The translations under genes were made by a program, and so were the position numbers. A stretch of DNA of 64,000 bases from Halichoerus grypus (Eukaryota; Chordata; Mammalia; Carnivora; Phocidae). How positions within the stretch are numbered: position 1 is the first letter of the stretch; each line of letters begins with the position of its first letter. Positions 1-10,779 of the stretch are shown piece by piece. The notes beneath the pieces were generated by a model that saw nothing but the letters and a program-made list of their open reading frames with translations, did no database searches and was not told where the DNA came from. The stretch spans positions 1,932,001 to 1,996,000 of the forward strand of contig NC_135726.1 of NCBI RefSeq assembly GCF_964656455.1. Direction: 5' to 3'.

Positions 1-595
1 TCCATCCGTGCCCTGGAACACCAGCAAGTCTTAGGAGGGACCACTCTGGTACGCGTTACCACATGGACAGACCGAGAAGACAGTAAGGGGGCTTGACGCA
101 CGTACATGAAATGTCCAGTGTTGGCAAACCGAGCCACAGAGAGGAGATTCGGTGGTTGGCCCCCCATCTCAAATTAATAAATCTTTAAAAAAAATTAAAA
201 AAAGCACCTGGGTGGCTCAGTCGGTTAAGCATCCCTTCGGCTCAGGTCATTGATCCCAGGGTCCTGGGATCGAGTCCCGTGTGGGGCTCCCTGCTCAGCA
301 GGGAGCCTGCTTCTCCCTCTCCCTCTTCCCCCTGCTTGTGCTCACTCTCTCAGTCGCTCACTCTCTCTCAAATAAAATCTTAAAAAAGATTTGGTGGCTG
401 CCAAGGGGAGAGGGGAGCTAGGGAGAGGACAGCTAGGTACGGGGTTTCTCTTTGAGGCCATGAGAGGCCCTAAAGTCGACGGTGGTGATGTGTGCACGAC
501 TCTGAACCCACCAGGAATCACTGAATTGTGCACCTGGAGTGGGTGCAGTGTGTGCTCACTGAACTCTATCTCAATAAACTAAAAAATCAAGCCTT
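1..595 (+). mobile_element. Old LINE-1 3' end, interrupted by a CAN-SINE
   Basis: Phrases such as 'atgaaatgtccag', 'gaattgtgcacctgg' and 'atctcaataaact' are degraded forms of the 3' untranslated region of ancient mammalian L1 (L1M type). A SINE unit at about 159-386 splits it, and the flanking agattcggtggttg / agatttggtggctg look like a diverged target duplication. Confidence 0.7.
204..386 (+). mobile_element. CAN-SINE (tRNA-derived), arctoid type
   Basis: The head 'gcacctgggtggctcag', the core 'gatcccagggtcctgggatc', the pyrimidine-rich body and an AAATAAAATCTT tail are diagnostic. A second SINE-like tail (about 161-203) lies directly upstream, so this may be two units end to end. Confidence 0.92.
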
Positions 596-1994
596 GGGTT
601 AGTGGAGCTGCGCTCTGCGGCCCCAGCGAAGATCGGGCCACGGTGAGGTGGCTGCAGCCTTCCTGGGGAGGGAGACATCACTGCCGTTGGGAACGCACCT
701 CCACTTCCCAGAACTGCCAAATACCAGCCCTCCTCAATCCCCCGGGGGGCTCCTGCTCCGCGGCCCAGGGGGTCCCAGGGCTGGGTGTGTTTCCAGGTGG
801 TGCCCAAACACCCGCAGGACGGCCCAGAGGCCCACGGCCTGTGCAGTGGAGAGTGCCTGGGTCAGGACTCCCCTCAGGACACAGAGGTGGACGGTCCGAT
901 TTCGGCTCTGAGATCTCCCAAGGGACGAGGTGGGAGCAGAGGCCCCCAGCCTGGGATGTACAGACTCCCAGGGGGCCCTGGATGGAACTGGGGGTGGTGC
1001 AGAAAGAACTCCCATCCTTATTTTCACTAGCCTCTACCTGAGGTGTAGACGGGCAGCAAACCACAGTGCTCAGGCGCCAAAGCTGCAATTTTGTTGGCAA
1101 TAAACGACACGCCCAGGGGACAGCGGCTGCAAACATCCTGGGGTAGCGTTACCGCCAAGGCCCGCCCCCCGGAGCAGGGCCCGACAGCCCGGGACGAACC
1201 TCACACCCACCCTGCTGGATGTCAGTGTGGCCGGCCAAGGGTGGCCCAGGCCAAGGACACGCAGGGCTCCAGACCCCCCCGCCCCCGCCTGCCCCTGCAG
1301 CCCCCATGGACGCCAGCTCCAAGTTCGTGCCAGGCCTGGGGAGGGACATCGAGCAGTGTGTTCTTGTGCCCCCAGGACAGTGCTGCCCAGAGCAAGGAGG
1401 GGTACGAGGGGCTCCGCGGGCGTCTCCGGATAGAGCAGCTCCGAGGGGAGACCGGGAGGGCAGAGGGAGGGGCAGGAGGGGCCCGGCCAGCCGGCCAGTG
1501 GCCAGTGACCGGCACAGACGCCTCCACCAAACCCCCGAGATGACTCCCTCCAGAGCCTGTCCCAGTCCAGGCTGACCGGCCCTTGAGATTGGGTTTTCCC
1601 AAAACTACTTCCTCAGCCATCAGCCAGAGTCCCTGAGGCTGAGAGAGGAAGAGCAGAGTGAACCCCGCTCTCAGACCCGCCCCAAGCCACCCACCCAAAG
1701 CCCCAGTCTGGCCCCCGGCCACAGGCTCCAACAACTCCTCCCTCCAGGGTTCCCTGCAGGAATTCCTGCAACGAGGAATAAACCAGACTGTCCCACCGCA
1801 GGGCAGGCGGGCTCCTGGCTGTCTTGGCTGGAGGGCCTTGACACCCCCGAGGGAGTTCTGGATGTTTCTACAGGAAGTCCTCTCCTCTGGCCGCTGTGGG
1901 TGGAGGGGAAGGCCTGGAGCCTCAACGGAAAGGTGCGTACAAGACGCAGGACGCGCCAGGGAGCAAGAAATGGCCGCTTGAAAACAAAGAGCAA

Positions 1995-2361
1995 TTGCCA
2001 TTTGCAATGACGTGGGTAGAACTGGAGGGTGTTATGCTGAGCGAAATAAGTCAATCAGAGAAAGACAAGTATCATATGACCTCACTGATATGAGAAGTTT
2101 GAGAAACAAGACAGAGGATCATAGGGGAAGGGAGGGAAAAATGAAACAAGATGAAACCAGAGAGGGAGACAAACCATAAGAGACTCAATCTCAGGAAACA
2201 AACTGAGAGTCGCTGCAGTGGAGGGGGGTGGGAGGGATGGGGGGCTGGGTGATGGACATTGGGGAGGGTATGTGCTATGGTGAGCGCTGTGAACTGTGTA
2301 AGACTGATGAACCACAGACCTGTACCCCTGAAACCAATAATACGTTCTATGTCAATAAAAA
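1995..2361 (+). mobile_element. 5'-truncated young LINE-1 3' end
   Basis: The element begins inside the carnivore L1 3' region ('ttgcaatgacgtgggtag') and ends at '...ttctatgtcaataaaaa'. It is flanked by gaaaacaaagagcaa (1980-1994) and gaaaacaaagggcaa (2362-2376), a 15-bp duplication with one mismatch. It is homologous to the 3' part of the L1 at 9155-9808. Confidence 0.85.
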
Positions 2362-2376
2362 GAAAACAAAGGGCAA

Positions 2377-2990
2377 GTGAGAAGTACTAGGGATGCATCC
2401 CTCCTCCTTCTCCCCTGCCTGCGGCCCTCCCCTCCCACCCCCCCCTCACCGCTCTTCCCCTTCCTCCTCCCTCTGCCCATCTCTCCCCGTCTCTTCCTCT
2501 CCATCTCTGGCTCTGTCTCTATCTCTGTCTCTCCAGTTTCTGTCTCTCTCTATCTCTGTCTTTCTCCCTGTCTCTCCCTCTCCCTCTCCATCTTTGTCTC
2601 CCCATCTCTGTGTCTCTCCCTCTCTGTCTCCCTCTCTGTCTCTCTCCATCTCTGTCTCTCTCCCTCTGTCTCTCCCTCTGTCTCTCCATCTCTGTCTCTC
2701 TCCCTCTGTCTCTCCCTCTCCATCTCTCTCCATCTCTCTCTCTCCCTCTGTCTCTCCCTCTCTGTCTCTCTCCATCTCTGTGTCTCTCCCTCTGTCTCTC
2801 CCTCCCCGTCTCCCTCCCTCTGTCTCTCCCTCTCCATCTCTCTCCCTCTGTCTCTCCATCTCTGTCTCTCTCCATCTCTGTCTCTCTCCCTCTGTCTCTC
2901 TCCCTCTGCCTCTCCCTCTCCGCCTCCCCCTCCCTGGTCTCTCCCGCCTTCCCTCCCTCCCTCCCCGTCTCCCCACCGCCCTCCCCTGCC
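2377..2990 (+). repeat. Pyrimidine-rich (CTCTGTCTCTCC)n simple repeat
   Basis: About 600 bases are built mainly from CTCT, CTGTCT and CCATCT blocks with almost no purine runs; the densest part is 2500-2930. The minus strand is a matching GAGA-rich polypurine. Stop codons are nearly absent in several frames, which creates spurious frames up to 476 codons rich in Ser/Leu/Pro or Arg/Glu. Confidence 0.93.
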
Positions 2991-4004
2991 CGGCACACCC
3001 CTGCACCCCCCCCTCCTCCCCAGGCCTCCGGCTAACAGGACACTCTGCGCTTGTGGACACTTCACGGTCACTGTCACCAGGGCTGCCTCCAGTCCCGCAG
3101 GAACTGTGACCTCTGCTATATTTCTGCCGCATTCTCTCCGGGAGCCACGATTAATTTCCTCCAGATTGGGCCGTGCACCGCAGACGCAGCCCCTCAGCCC
3201 CCCGCTGTCCACGTGGCGTGGGGCGCCGGAGTCCAGGGAGGCTCCAGGCCGGGCTTCGGGCCGGGGCCTTTGTCCCCCCGGGTCTACAGTCAGGTTGGTT
3301 CTGCGCAGACCCAAAGGGTCAGGCTGCAGCCTCCACGGCCAGGGACAGCCTGACCGCTCGACACAGCCCCGCTGGCTCCCCGTGCCCCCAGGTGTGGCCC
3401 TGCTCCCTCCGCTCCTCCTGGAGCATCTGCGACCTGCCCAGCCTGCCCAGCCTCCCCCCCATCCTCTGGGGCTCCGTGGGAAAGTCCCTCCCCCGCAGGC
3501 TTTCTCACACCTGCCCGGTCTCACTGTGAGTCCTGGCCCTGCTCCCTCCATCCTGTCAGCAGTCGAAGGGGAACCGTGGAACAGGTGCATGGACATGGTC
3601 CCCTCAGCCTGTGCGACAGGACCACAGCGCCCCGGGGCCTGCTCACGGCCAGGCACACAGTCGGCGCTCAGCAAGTGCCTGTGGGTCCCACCTGCCCTGC
3701 GGACACCATGGCTGTTCTGCCTTGCTGGTAAGCAGACCCTTCAACGCCCCCACTGCAGGGCCCGGACAGCATACCCTGACCTCCTCGCCCGTGGGCAGTG
3801 GTCCTGATTCTGTCAAGTCATCACTGCCTAAACCCCTACTGTGTGCCTGGCTCCGCGCTCAGTACTCTGCGGGCAAGAGAAGGGCACCGGGTTTATTTCA
3901 AGGAATGCACCATCCAAAGGCGGAGGCAGCAGGCACACAGGAATCCGGGGGGCGGTCAGGGGTCGGGCGCTGGACGTCCAGTCACTGTGTTATCTACAGT
4001 GTAT

Positions 4005-4790
4005 TTTAAAAATTTACAACTCAACAACAGAAAAACAACCCAGTTTTAAAGTGGGCAAGGACCCAAGCAGACAAGTCTCCAAAGACATGCACGTGGCCCA
4101 CGACACGTGGACAGACGTCTCTGGCCAGTCCTCAGGGAGACGCACATCCAGACCACAGGGAAACCACGCCACGCCCACGAGCGCAGCTGGAGTGGAAGGA
4201 CAACAGGAGCAGGTGTTGGTGCGGACGTGGAGGGGCTGGGCCCGCAGCCCCGCTGGTGGGAGCGCGGCGGCAGAAGGTGGGACCCGGCCATCGCCGCCCC
4301 ACCCGGGTCTCTGCCTGCGCCCACAAACCGCACGTCCACGCAAAATCTTGGCCCGGGGGCACAGCCCCCCCAGAGTCCCCCGACGGATGAACCGATAAGC
4401 AAAACCTGTTCCTGCCGCACCGCGAGTCTTAAAATGGAATCGCGTCGTGGCACAGGCTACGGCCTGGGGGGGGGTCCGTGGACGAGTCCCGAAAACCTCA
4501 CGCTGACCGAGAGGCCAGCCACAGAGGCCGCCTTGTGGGACCCCGTCCACACCAAGGGTCCAGACCCAGCCGATCCAGAGACAGAGAGCAGGTCGGGGGT
4601 TGTCCAGGAAGGGACTTACTGCTCGAGGGGTTTCTTTCTTGGGGGAGAAGAATGTTCTAAAATTAGGGGGTGGTGACAGTTGCAGAACCCTGGGCACATA
4701 CTAAAAACCGCTGAATTGTACACTTCAACAGGCGAACTTTACTACGATCCGTCACCTACACCTCCACAAACATGACACCAAAACCACGTC
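4005..4790 (+). mobile_element. Old LINE-1 (L1M type) 3' region, GC-enriched
   Basis: Degraded L1 wording is recognisable in order: 'aaaacaacccagttttaaagtgggcaagg', then 'tctccaaagacatgcacgtgg', then 'gctgaattgtacacttcaac' near the end. Many A/T positions of the usual consensus are G/C here. Confidence 0.75.
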
Positions 4791-5599
4791 GCGGCGCGAT
4801 CGTTTGTCCCCTCGGTGCAGGCGTGATACGGAAGCACCGTGTCTCTAACGGGTTTAAGGAACAACACGACGTCCTAGCGGCTCATGGAGCATCTGCATGC
4901 AGCCCGCACACGCGCAGAAACCCCGAGACCTAGGTCGTGTGATTCCCTTGCTGCTGGAACCCGAACCTTCCGAGTCTCTCTCCCCCAACCGTGGTTTCCC
5001 CGTCTGTGAAATGGCACAGCTGTGTGGACCTGGCCTCGGGGGGTGCTGGGATGATAAGGTGGCATCACGGATGAGAAGGGGGAACACAGGGCTGAGTCCC
5101 TGTCCATCTCTGTCCCTGCTGTCCTCCCCTCCCGCCCCCCAGGAGCGGCCTCCCCCTCGACCAGCCTGACTACATCCTCCACCCCGTCATCCTCCCTCTC
5201 CTGCCCAATTCTGAGTCCTGGGGCTTCTTCCCTTCAGTCTACTCCCTCCCGACTTCATGCCACCTCCCAGTGGACGGTGCCCCCACCTAGATCAGATGCA
5301 CCATCCCCCTGCACCCTCCACCCTCACCCGGCTGCATGCAGTCTTTCACACCACACACCCACCCCGCCCTCAGAGTCCCGTCTGTCTGAAACAGGAGGTC
5401 CGTCCCGTCCTGGGAGCTGGCTGTCCTGGGCTCCACCCGCCTGCTCAGCCCACCTCCAACCCTCAGGGCTCTGTGTCTCCCCGACCCACTGCCCCCGCCC
5501 AGACACAGGCCATCACCTCCCCTCCCCTGGACACAACCGCCCTCCCAGGGGTCCCCAGCTTCCACTCTGGTCCCCATTTCCTTCCCTGCCCAGCAGCCA

Positions 5600-6185
5600 G
5601 CGTGAATACCCAGACATAACCACACAGACAGCAAGGGTCCAGCAGCTATGCTCCTAGGACTCTATCCCAGGAAGGCTTACGTTCACCTAACAGCCTCTCC
5701 GTGAGTCTGCAGCGGCTGTATTCCTTTCGACCCCAGACGCCCCTCGACTGCACATGGTTACACAAGCCGTGGTCCGCGCACACGCACACCCCAGGACCCT
5801 GGTCAGCAAGGTGTGTGGATGCACACACGACCGGGGTGGATCTCCAGAGAATCACAGGGAGTGAAAAAAGCCAGTCCTGAAAGGTTGTATCCCATAGGAT
5901 CCCATGTATAGAACATTCTGGAAATGAGAAAATGCCAGGAGGGAGAGCAGCTGAGTGGGTGTCGGGGATGGGAGGGAGGAGGGTGTGGCCCTGAAAGGCC
6001 GCTGGGGGTCCCTGCTGATGAAACGCTCAGTGTCCCTGTGGACATCCCGGCCACAGCGTTGTGCGGTCCTTACGTCAGGTGTTACCTTTGGGGAGACCGC
6101 GTGGAGGGCACACGGGATGCTTCCGCTCTTCTCACAACCACGTGTGAGTCTACAAGCATCTCAAAATTAAAACTTAATTACAAAA
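5600..6185 (+). mobile_element. Old LINE-1 3' region
   Basis: Sequences such as 'aggactctatcccaggaagg', 'ggatcccatgtatagaac' and a terminal 'ctcaaaattaaaacttaatt' resemble the ancient L1 3' region in plus orientation. Boundaries are approximate. Confidence 0.6.
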
Positions 6186-8606
6186 GCACAAACACCAGCC
6201 AGTGCGGCTGCCCTGCTTGAATCCTTGGGCGCCCTTCCCTCCGGTGGCTGGGAAGCTGTGCTCAGACCGCCCCCCTTTGCGCTCCCCCTCTGGGTCTTTA
6301 ACGAGCCACACCTGGATCTGAGCCACACCTGTTCTGGCCTCCTCGGGGCCTCTGCACGCCCTTTCTCCCGCTCTCCACACCACTGCCACTCCTACCCTCC
6401 AGCTCTCCGCGGGTTTATCATCCACGCATCAGGCAACCAGGATTTCTGGAGCTCTCTCTACTGCAGGGCCCAGTGAAGAACCCGCCAGACCCAGGGTCTG
6501 CCACCCCCGACCCGGGGCTCCAGTCCACAGTGAAGGGGCCTCCACAGAGCATGTGTGCACGGAGGGCCCAGAGGCGCTCTGGGGGTCTGGCGCCCCACAC
6601 CATCCTCATAGAAATGCATTCAGCTCTTGCCTTTTCTCCCTCAGAGCTACCCACAGACAGCCAGGCCTTTGACCTCACCAGGAAGCAAGCAGACAGCTGG
6701 GGGGGGGGGGGCACAGAAAGGTCGTGCCCAGAAGTTGGCTGCACAGTCCCCACGCGGGCAGTGGGGGGCCAGCTCACGGCCCCTCGGCTTAGCTTCTACA
6801 ACCAGCCTCCGAGAAAGCCTGCACTGGTTTGCAATGCGTGCTTCCCAAGGAGGCCCCCCACCCGGGCCTCCCTTAGTACCTGAAACCCCCCCCACCGGAA
6901 ATCCCTCCCCAACTCCCTACAGTGAGACCACCCCTCTGCCACCTTCAGGGGTCTCCTCTTCTCCCCTTAATGGTCCTCACCCAAGGCAGAGGCCGACGGG
7001 GAGGGACAGGGGCTTCTCAGGTGTGGTCCTCAGGACCCCTGCCCCAGATGGCCCCAGATGTGCCCTCTGCTAGATTCCCTCCTGGGGAGCCTGTCCCAGG
7101 AGCCTAGGGTGGGAGGTCTGGAGCAGATCACTGTTGAGCTATTGAGACCCTGAGCCAGCACCCCCATTTCCTTGGCCTCCCTGGGCCTCAGTTTCCCCTC
7201 CAGAATGGGGGAGTCATGCCTTCCTCCCAGGCAGACTGAATGAGAGAAGGCACAGGCAGCTCCCAGCTCGTGGCCAGATGCTCGCTGAGACTCGAGTCTT
7301 GTTGAACTGGTGGGGAGGGTGCAGGATGAAGAAGTTTTGAGGGTCAAATGCTCCCTGGGGAGGCAGACCGGTGAGTCCTGCAGGAGCAGCTGAGGGCCCT
7401 GTGGCCCCGGAGTGGGGAGGGGTGTGTTCACGGGAGAGGAGGCAGTGAGGGTCAGCCCTGCCTGCTCCAGTCCTTGCTCTGGACTCGTGGGCTGTAGGAG
7501 TCTGCTGGCTCTGGCCTTCTTCCTGCCCCCCCCCCCCACTGTGCACAGTGATGATGGTGTCTGGGCCCCCATGGAGAATGGGAGGGTGTCTATCCTGGGG
7601 TCCATGGACAAGTCTCGGGGAGTCTGTGAACCCCCCCAGTACCCACAAAATGCCTTGTGTGTGCAGGGACCTGCATGTGTCCTGGGAGAGGACCCTCAGC
7701 TTCCCCACACTCTCGGAAGAGTCTGGAAGAACCCACGAGTTTATGCGCTGCTGAGCAAAGAGCCATGGAAAGCCCGGCTTCAGGAGACCAGGCCACCTCC
7801 CTGATCCTCAGTTTCCTCAACTGTCGAGCAAGTGGGTGGCCGTCAGACGACTGTCCCAACAGGAGGAGCCCCACCGGGTGCTGCAGACAGCGCTAGGCCC
7901 GCCCCCTGCCCAGGGGCCCCGTGGCCTCGCCAAGCCGCCCCATGCTGTGAGCGCATGCCTCATACATGGGAGCACATGCCTCACCTCAAAGCACGGCCTT
8001 AAGGACTAAAAGGAACAAGGTCTGTGGTAAAGCGCGTAGGCCGGTACTTGGAAAAAAGCAGATGTTTAAACGTGGTGAGTATCCTTCTTTCAAAGGAAAC
8101 TCCGTGGCTTTGGGATTCTAGGTGACCACGTCTGTTTGGCCCACTTTCAAACTGGGGTCTGTAAGACACGGTAGTGTCTTCGTCCTAACCCCAGTGTCCT
8201 CACACAGACACAGGGTCCTTGTAGGTGCAATGAATTAAAGATCCTGAGAGATTGTCCTGGCTTTTGGCAGGGCCCTAAACCCAGGGACGGGCGCCCTGTA
8301 AGGAAGGAGGAGGAGAAGGTGGAGGTGAGGAGGGCCCGCAAAAACACAGTAGCTCTCCTCGCTGGAGCATCGGCCCGTGCTTGAAATTCTGCAAGTCTAT
8401 TTGATTTTTATTTTAATGAAGCACAACATCTACTTCATGAGCCATTTGACCCGGCGCTTGAAGAACCATCCAGAGCGGCAGCTCTCAGCCCTGTCGGCTT
8501 TTATCGTGGACCTGGGCCAGGAGGCCACCCTCCCAGAGCCCAGTGGGGACCCCAGCCACGTCTTCACTGCCGCTCTCCCAACAACACCCTGGACGAGTAG
8601 CCTTCC

Positions 8607-8745
8607 ACCTCAGCTGCACATTAGGATCACTAGGACAGTTTTAAAAGAATCCCAATGCCCAGGCTGCACCCGGACCACCTCAATCAGCAACTCTGGGTGG
8701 GGCCCGGGCATCAGCATTTTCCAAAGCAGCCAGATGACTCCACGT
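8607..8745 (+). mobile_element. MER5-like hAT DNA transposon fossil
   Basis: The phrases 'cacattaggatcactagg', 'cccaggctgcacccggacc' and 'ggcccgggcatcagcatttt' match the non-autonomous MER5 consensus that is shared across placental mammals. Confidence 0.7.
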
Positions 8746-8871
8746 ATGGCTGAGATTGGGACTAGTGTGCTAGGTCCTACATTCAAGCCATCTAGACATC
8801 TTGCAAACATGGACTTCTGGCCCCGGAGACCTCTGGGCTGGGGAGTGGGGCGGTGTTGAGATTCTGCATTT

Positions 8872-9073
8872 CTTTTTTTTTTTTTTTAAAGACTTCGTTT
8901 ATTTGACAGATAGAGACACAGCGAGAGAGAGAACACAAGCAGGGGGAGTGGGAGAGGGAGAAGCAGGCTTCTAGAGGAGCAGGGAGCTCGATGCTGGGCT
9001 CGATCCCAGGATCCTGGGATCATGACCTGAGCCGAAGGCAGACGCTTAACGACTGAGCCACCCAGGCGCCCCC
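8872..9073 (-). mobile_element. CAN-SINE with perfect 14-bp target duplication
   Basis: This is a full-length minus-strand copy from the poly-T tail at 8872 to the head 'gagccacccaggcgccc' at 9073. The exact repeat gagattctgcattt occurs at 8858-8871 and 9074-9087. It is inserted in a MER5-like fossil. Confidence 0.96.
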
Positions 9074-9154
9074 GAGATTCTGCATTTGTAACGGTCTCCC
9101 CGAGAACCATCCTCGGTGGCTCTGCTGTGTAGCTGGCGTTAAGAAGCACCAGCC

Positions 9155-9808
9155 TATACAGCCACTCTGGAAAACAGTATGGAGGTTGCTCAAAAAGTTA
9201 AAACTAGAGTTACCCTACAACCCAGCAATTGCACTACTGGGTATTTACCCCAAAGATACAAATGTAGGGATCCGAAGGGGCACATGCACCCCAATGTTTA
9301 TAGCAGCATGTCCACAATAGCCAAACTATGGAAAGAGCCCAGATGTCCATCGACAGATGAATGGATAAAGAAGATGTGGTGCATATATACACAATGGAAT
9401 ACTACTCAGCCATCAAAAAGGATGAAATCTTGCCATTTGCAACGACGTGGACAGAACTAGAGGGTTTTATGCTAAGCAAAATAAATCAGTCAGAGAAAGA
9501 CAAAGACCATGTGATCTCACTCATATGTGCAATTTAAGAAACAAGACAGATGAACAGAAGGGAAGGGAGGGAAAAATAAAATAAGAGGAAATCAGAGAGG
9601 GAGACAAATCATAAGAGACTCTTAACTCTAGGAAACTGAGAGTTACAGGAGAGGAGGTGGGTGGGGGGATGGGGTAACTGGGTGATGGGCATTAAGGAGG
9701 GCACGTGATGGAATGAGCACTGGGTGTTACACGCAACTGATGAATCACTGACCTCTACCTCTGAAACTAATAATACACCATATGTTAATTAATTGGATTT
9801 AAAGAAAA
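9155..9808 (+). mobile_element. 5'-truncated carnivore LINE-1
   Basis: This is a well-preserved L1 3' region running from 'ctctggaaaacagtatggag' through 'atactactcagccatc' to a tail ending 'gatttaaagaaaa'. It is flanked by aagaagcaccagcc (9141-9154) and aagaagcactagcc (9809-9822). The 93-codon open frame at 9179-9460 is part of this non-coding region and is not a gene. Confidence 0.92.
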
Positions 9809-9824
9809 AAGAAGCACTAGCCCA

Positions 9825-9995
9825 GAGCCATGCTTCTAAAGGTGGAGTCCCCAGACCAGCAGCAGCTGCACCAACTGAGACGTGTTAGAAATGCACATTA
9901 TCATGGAGGATCTCAGGCCAGAAATTCAGGGCTGGGGCCAGCAAATCTGCTTTCAGCACCTTCCAGGTCATTCTGACGCTGGCCTTGAGAAGTGA
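9825..9995 (-). mobile_element. MER5-like DNA transposon fossil
   Basis: 'tgcttctaaaggtggagtcc', 'agaaatgcacattatcatgg' and 'aaatctgctttcagcacctt' resemble the MER5 family. The copy lies directly beyond the L1 target duplication, so L1 and SINE sit within or between old MER5 pieces. Confidence 0.55.
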
Positions 9996-10414
9996 TAGTG
10001 GTGGGCTAGTCCCCTGGCCAACCCCTGCTCCCCCAGCAGCACAGAGGACCCTGGGTTCTTTCCGAGGCCTCCAGTAGCAACAAGGAGACCCCAGACACCT
10101 GGGAAGATAGGAGCCGGCACACAGAAAGAGTGTCTCCTGCAGAATCAGCAACCCAGTCTGGGAGCCACGGCCCCCAACCAGCCCTCACTCAGCCTGAGCT
10201 CAGCCGTCCCCTCCCCTGGGACGGCTCTGCTGCTCTCAAGGACACGCAGTCCCCCTTCCCTTCTCAGAACGCTCCCCTGCGGTGGTTCCACAAGAGTCCC
10301 CAAACTCTGGAGTGAGAAACTCCGGATTATTTTATACATTTTAGTTTCACATCCAGACTTCTTGGTAGAAGTCACGTCATCCTGCATCTTATACATCGCT
10401 GCAAACTGTGTACC

Positions 10415-10772
10415 TCATACCTTGTGCTAGAAACTGAACGTCTGTGTCCCCCAGAATCACAGGTTAGAAAGGAGGTGCTGTTAGGAGGTGGGGCCTTCGG
10501 GTGGGGTGGGGAGGGTGATGAGGGTGGGGCCCTTAGGAATGGGATTAGTGCCTGATGAAGGAGACCCAGAGCGCCCCTCTGGCCCTTTCTCCACGTGAGG
10601 ACACAGGGAGGTCGGCAGTCTACCCCCAGAAGCAGGCCCTCACCCAACACAAGCTGCCCGCCCCTTGATCTCGAACTTCCCAGCCTCCAGAGCTGTGAGA
10701 GATACACACTACTGTTTAGAAGCCCCCCAGTCTATGGGATTCTGGGACAGCAGCCCCAACGGACGAAGGCCC
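10415..10772 (+). mobile_element. MaLR-type LTR fossil (MST/MLT1-like)
   Basis: The region reads like a MaLR LTR: 'ggaggtggggccttcggg', 'gggattagtgcctgatgaag', 'ccacgtgaggacacagggag', 'cttcccagcctccagagctg' and 'ccagtctatgggattctg'. It is an endogenous retroviral relic with no coding capacity. Confidence 0.82.
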
Positions 10773-10779
10773 AGTCCGG

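Noticed and set aside
2377..3807. 476-codon plus-strand open frame and matching Arg/Glu-rich minus frames
   Set aside because: Most of its length is the CTCT-type simple repeat, which lacks stop codons by composition. There is no domain and no gene context.
8872..9073. tRNA-like A and B boxes in CAN-SINE heads as functional tRNA genes
   Set aside because: They are tRNA-derived SINE heads with target duplications and tails. No intact cloverleaf with an acceptor stem is present.
9179..9460. 93-codon open frame resembling a protein-coding gene
   Set aside because: It lies wholly within a truncated L1 3' region.
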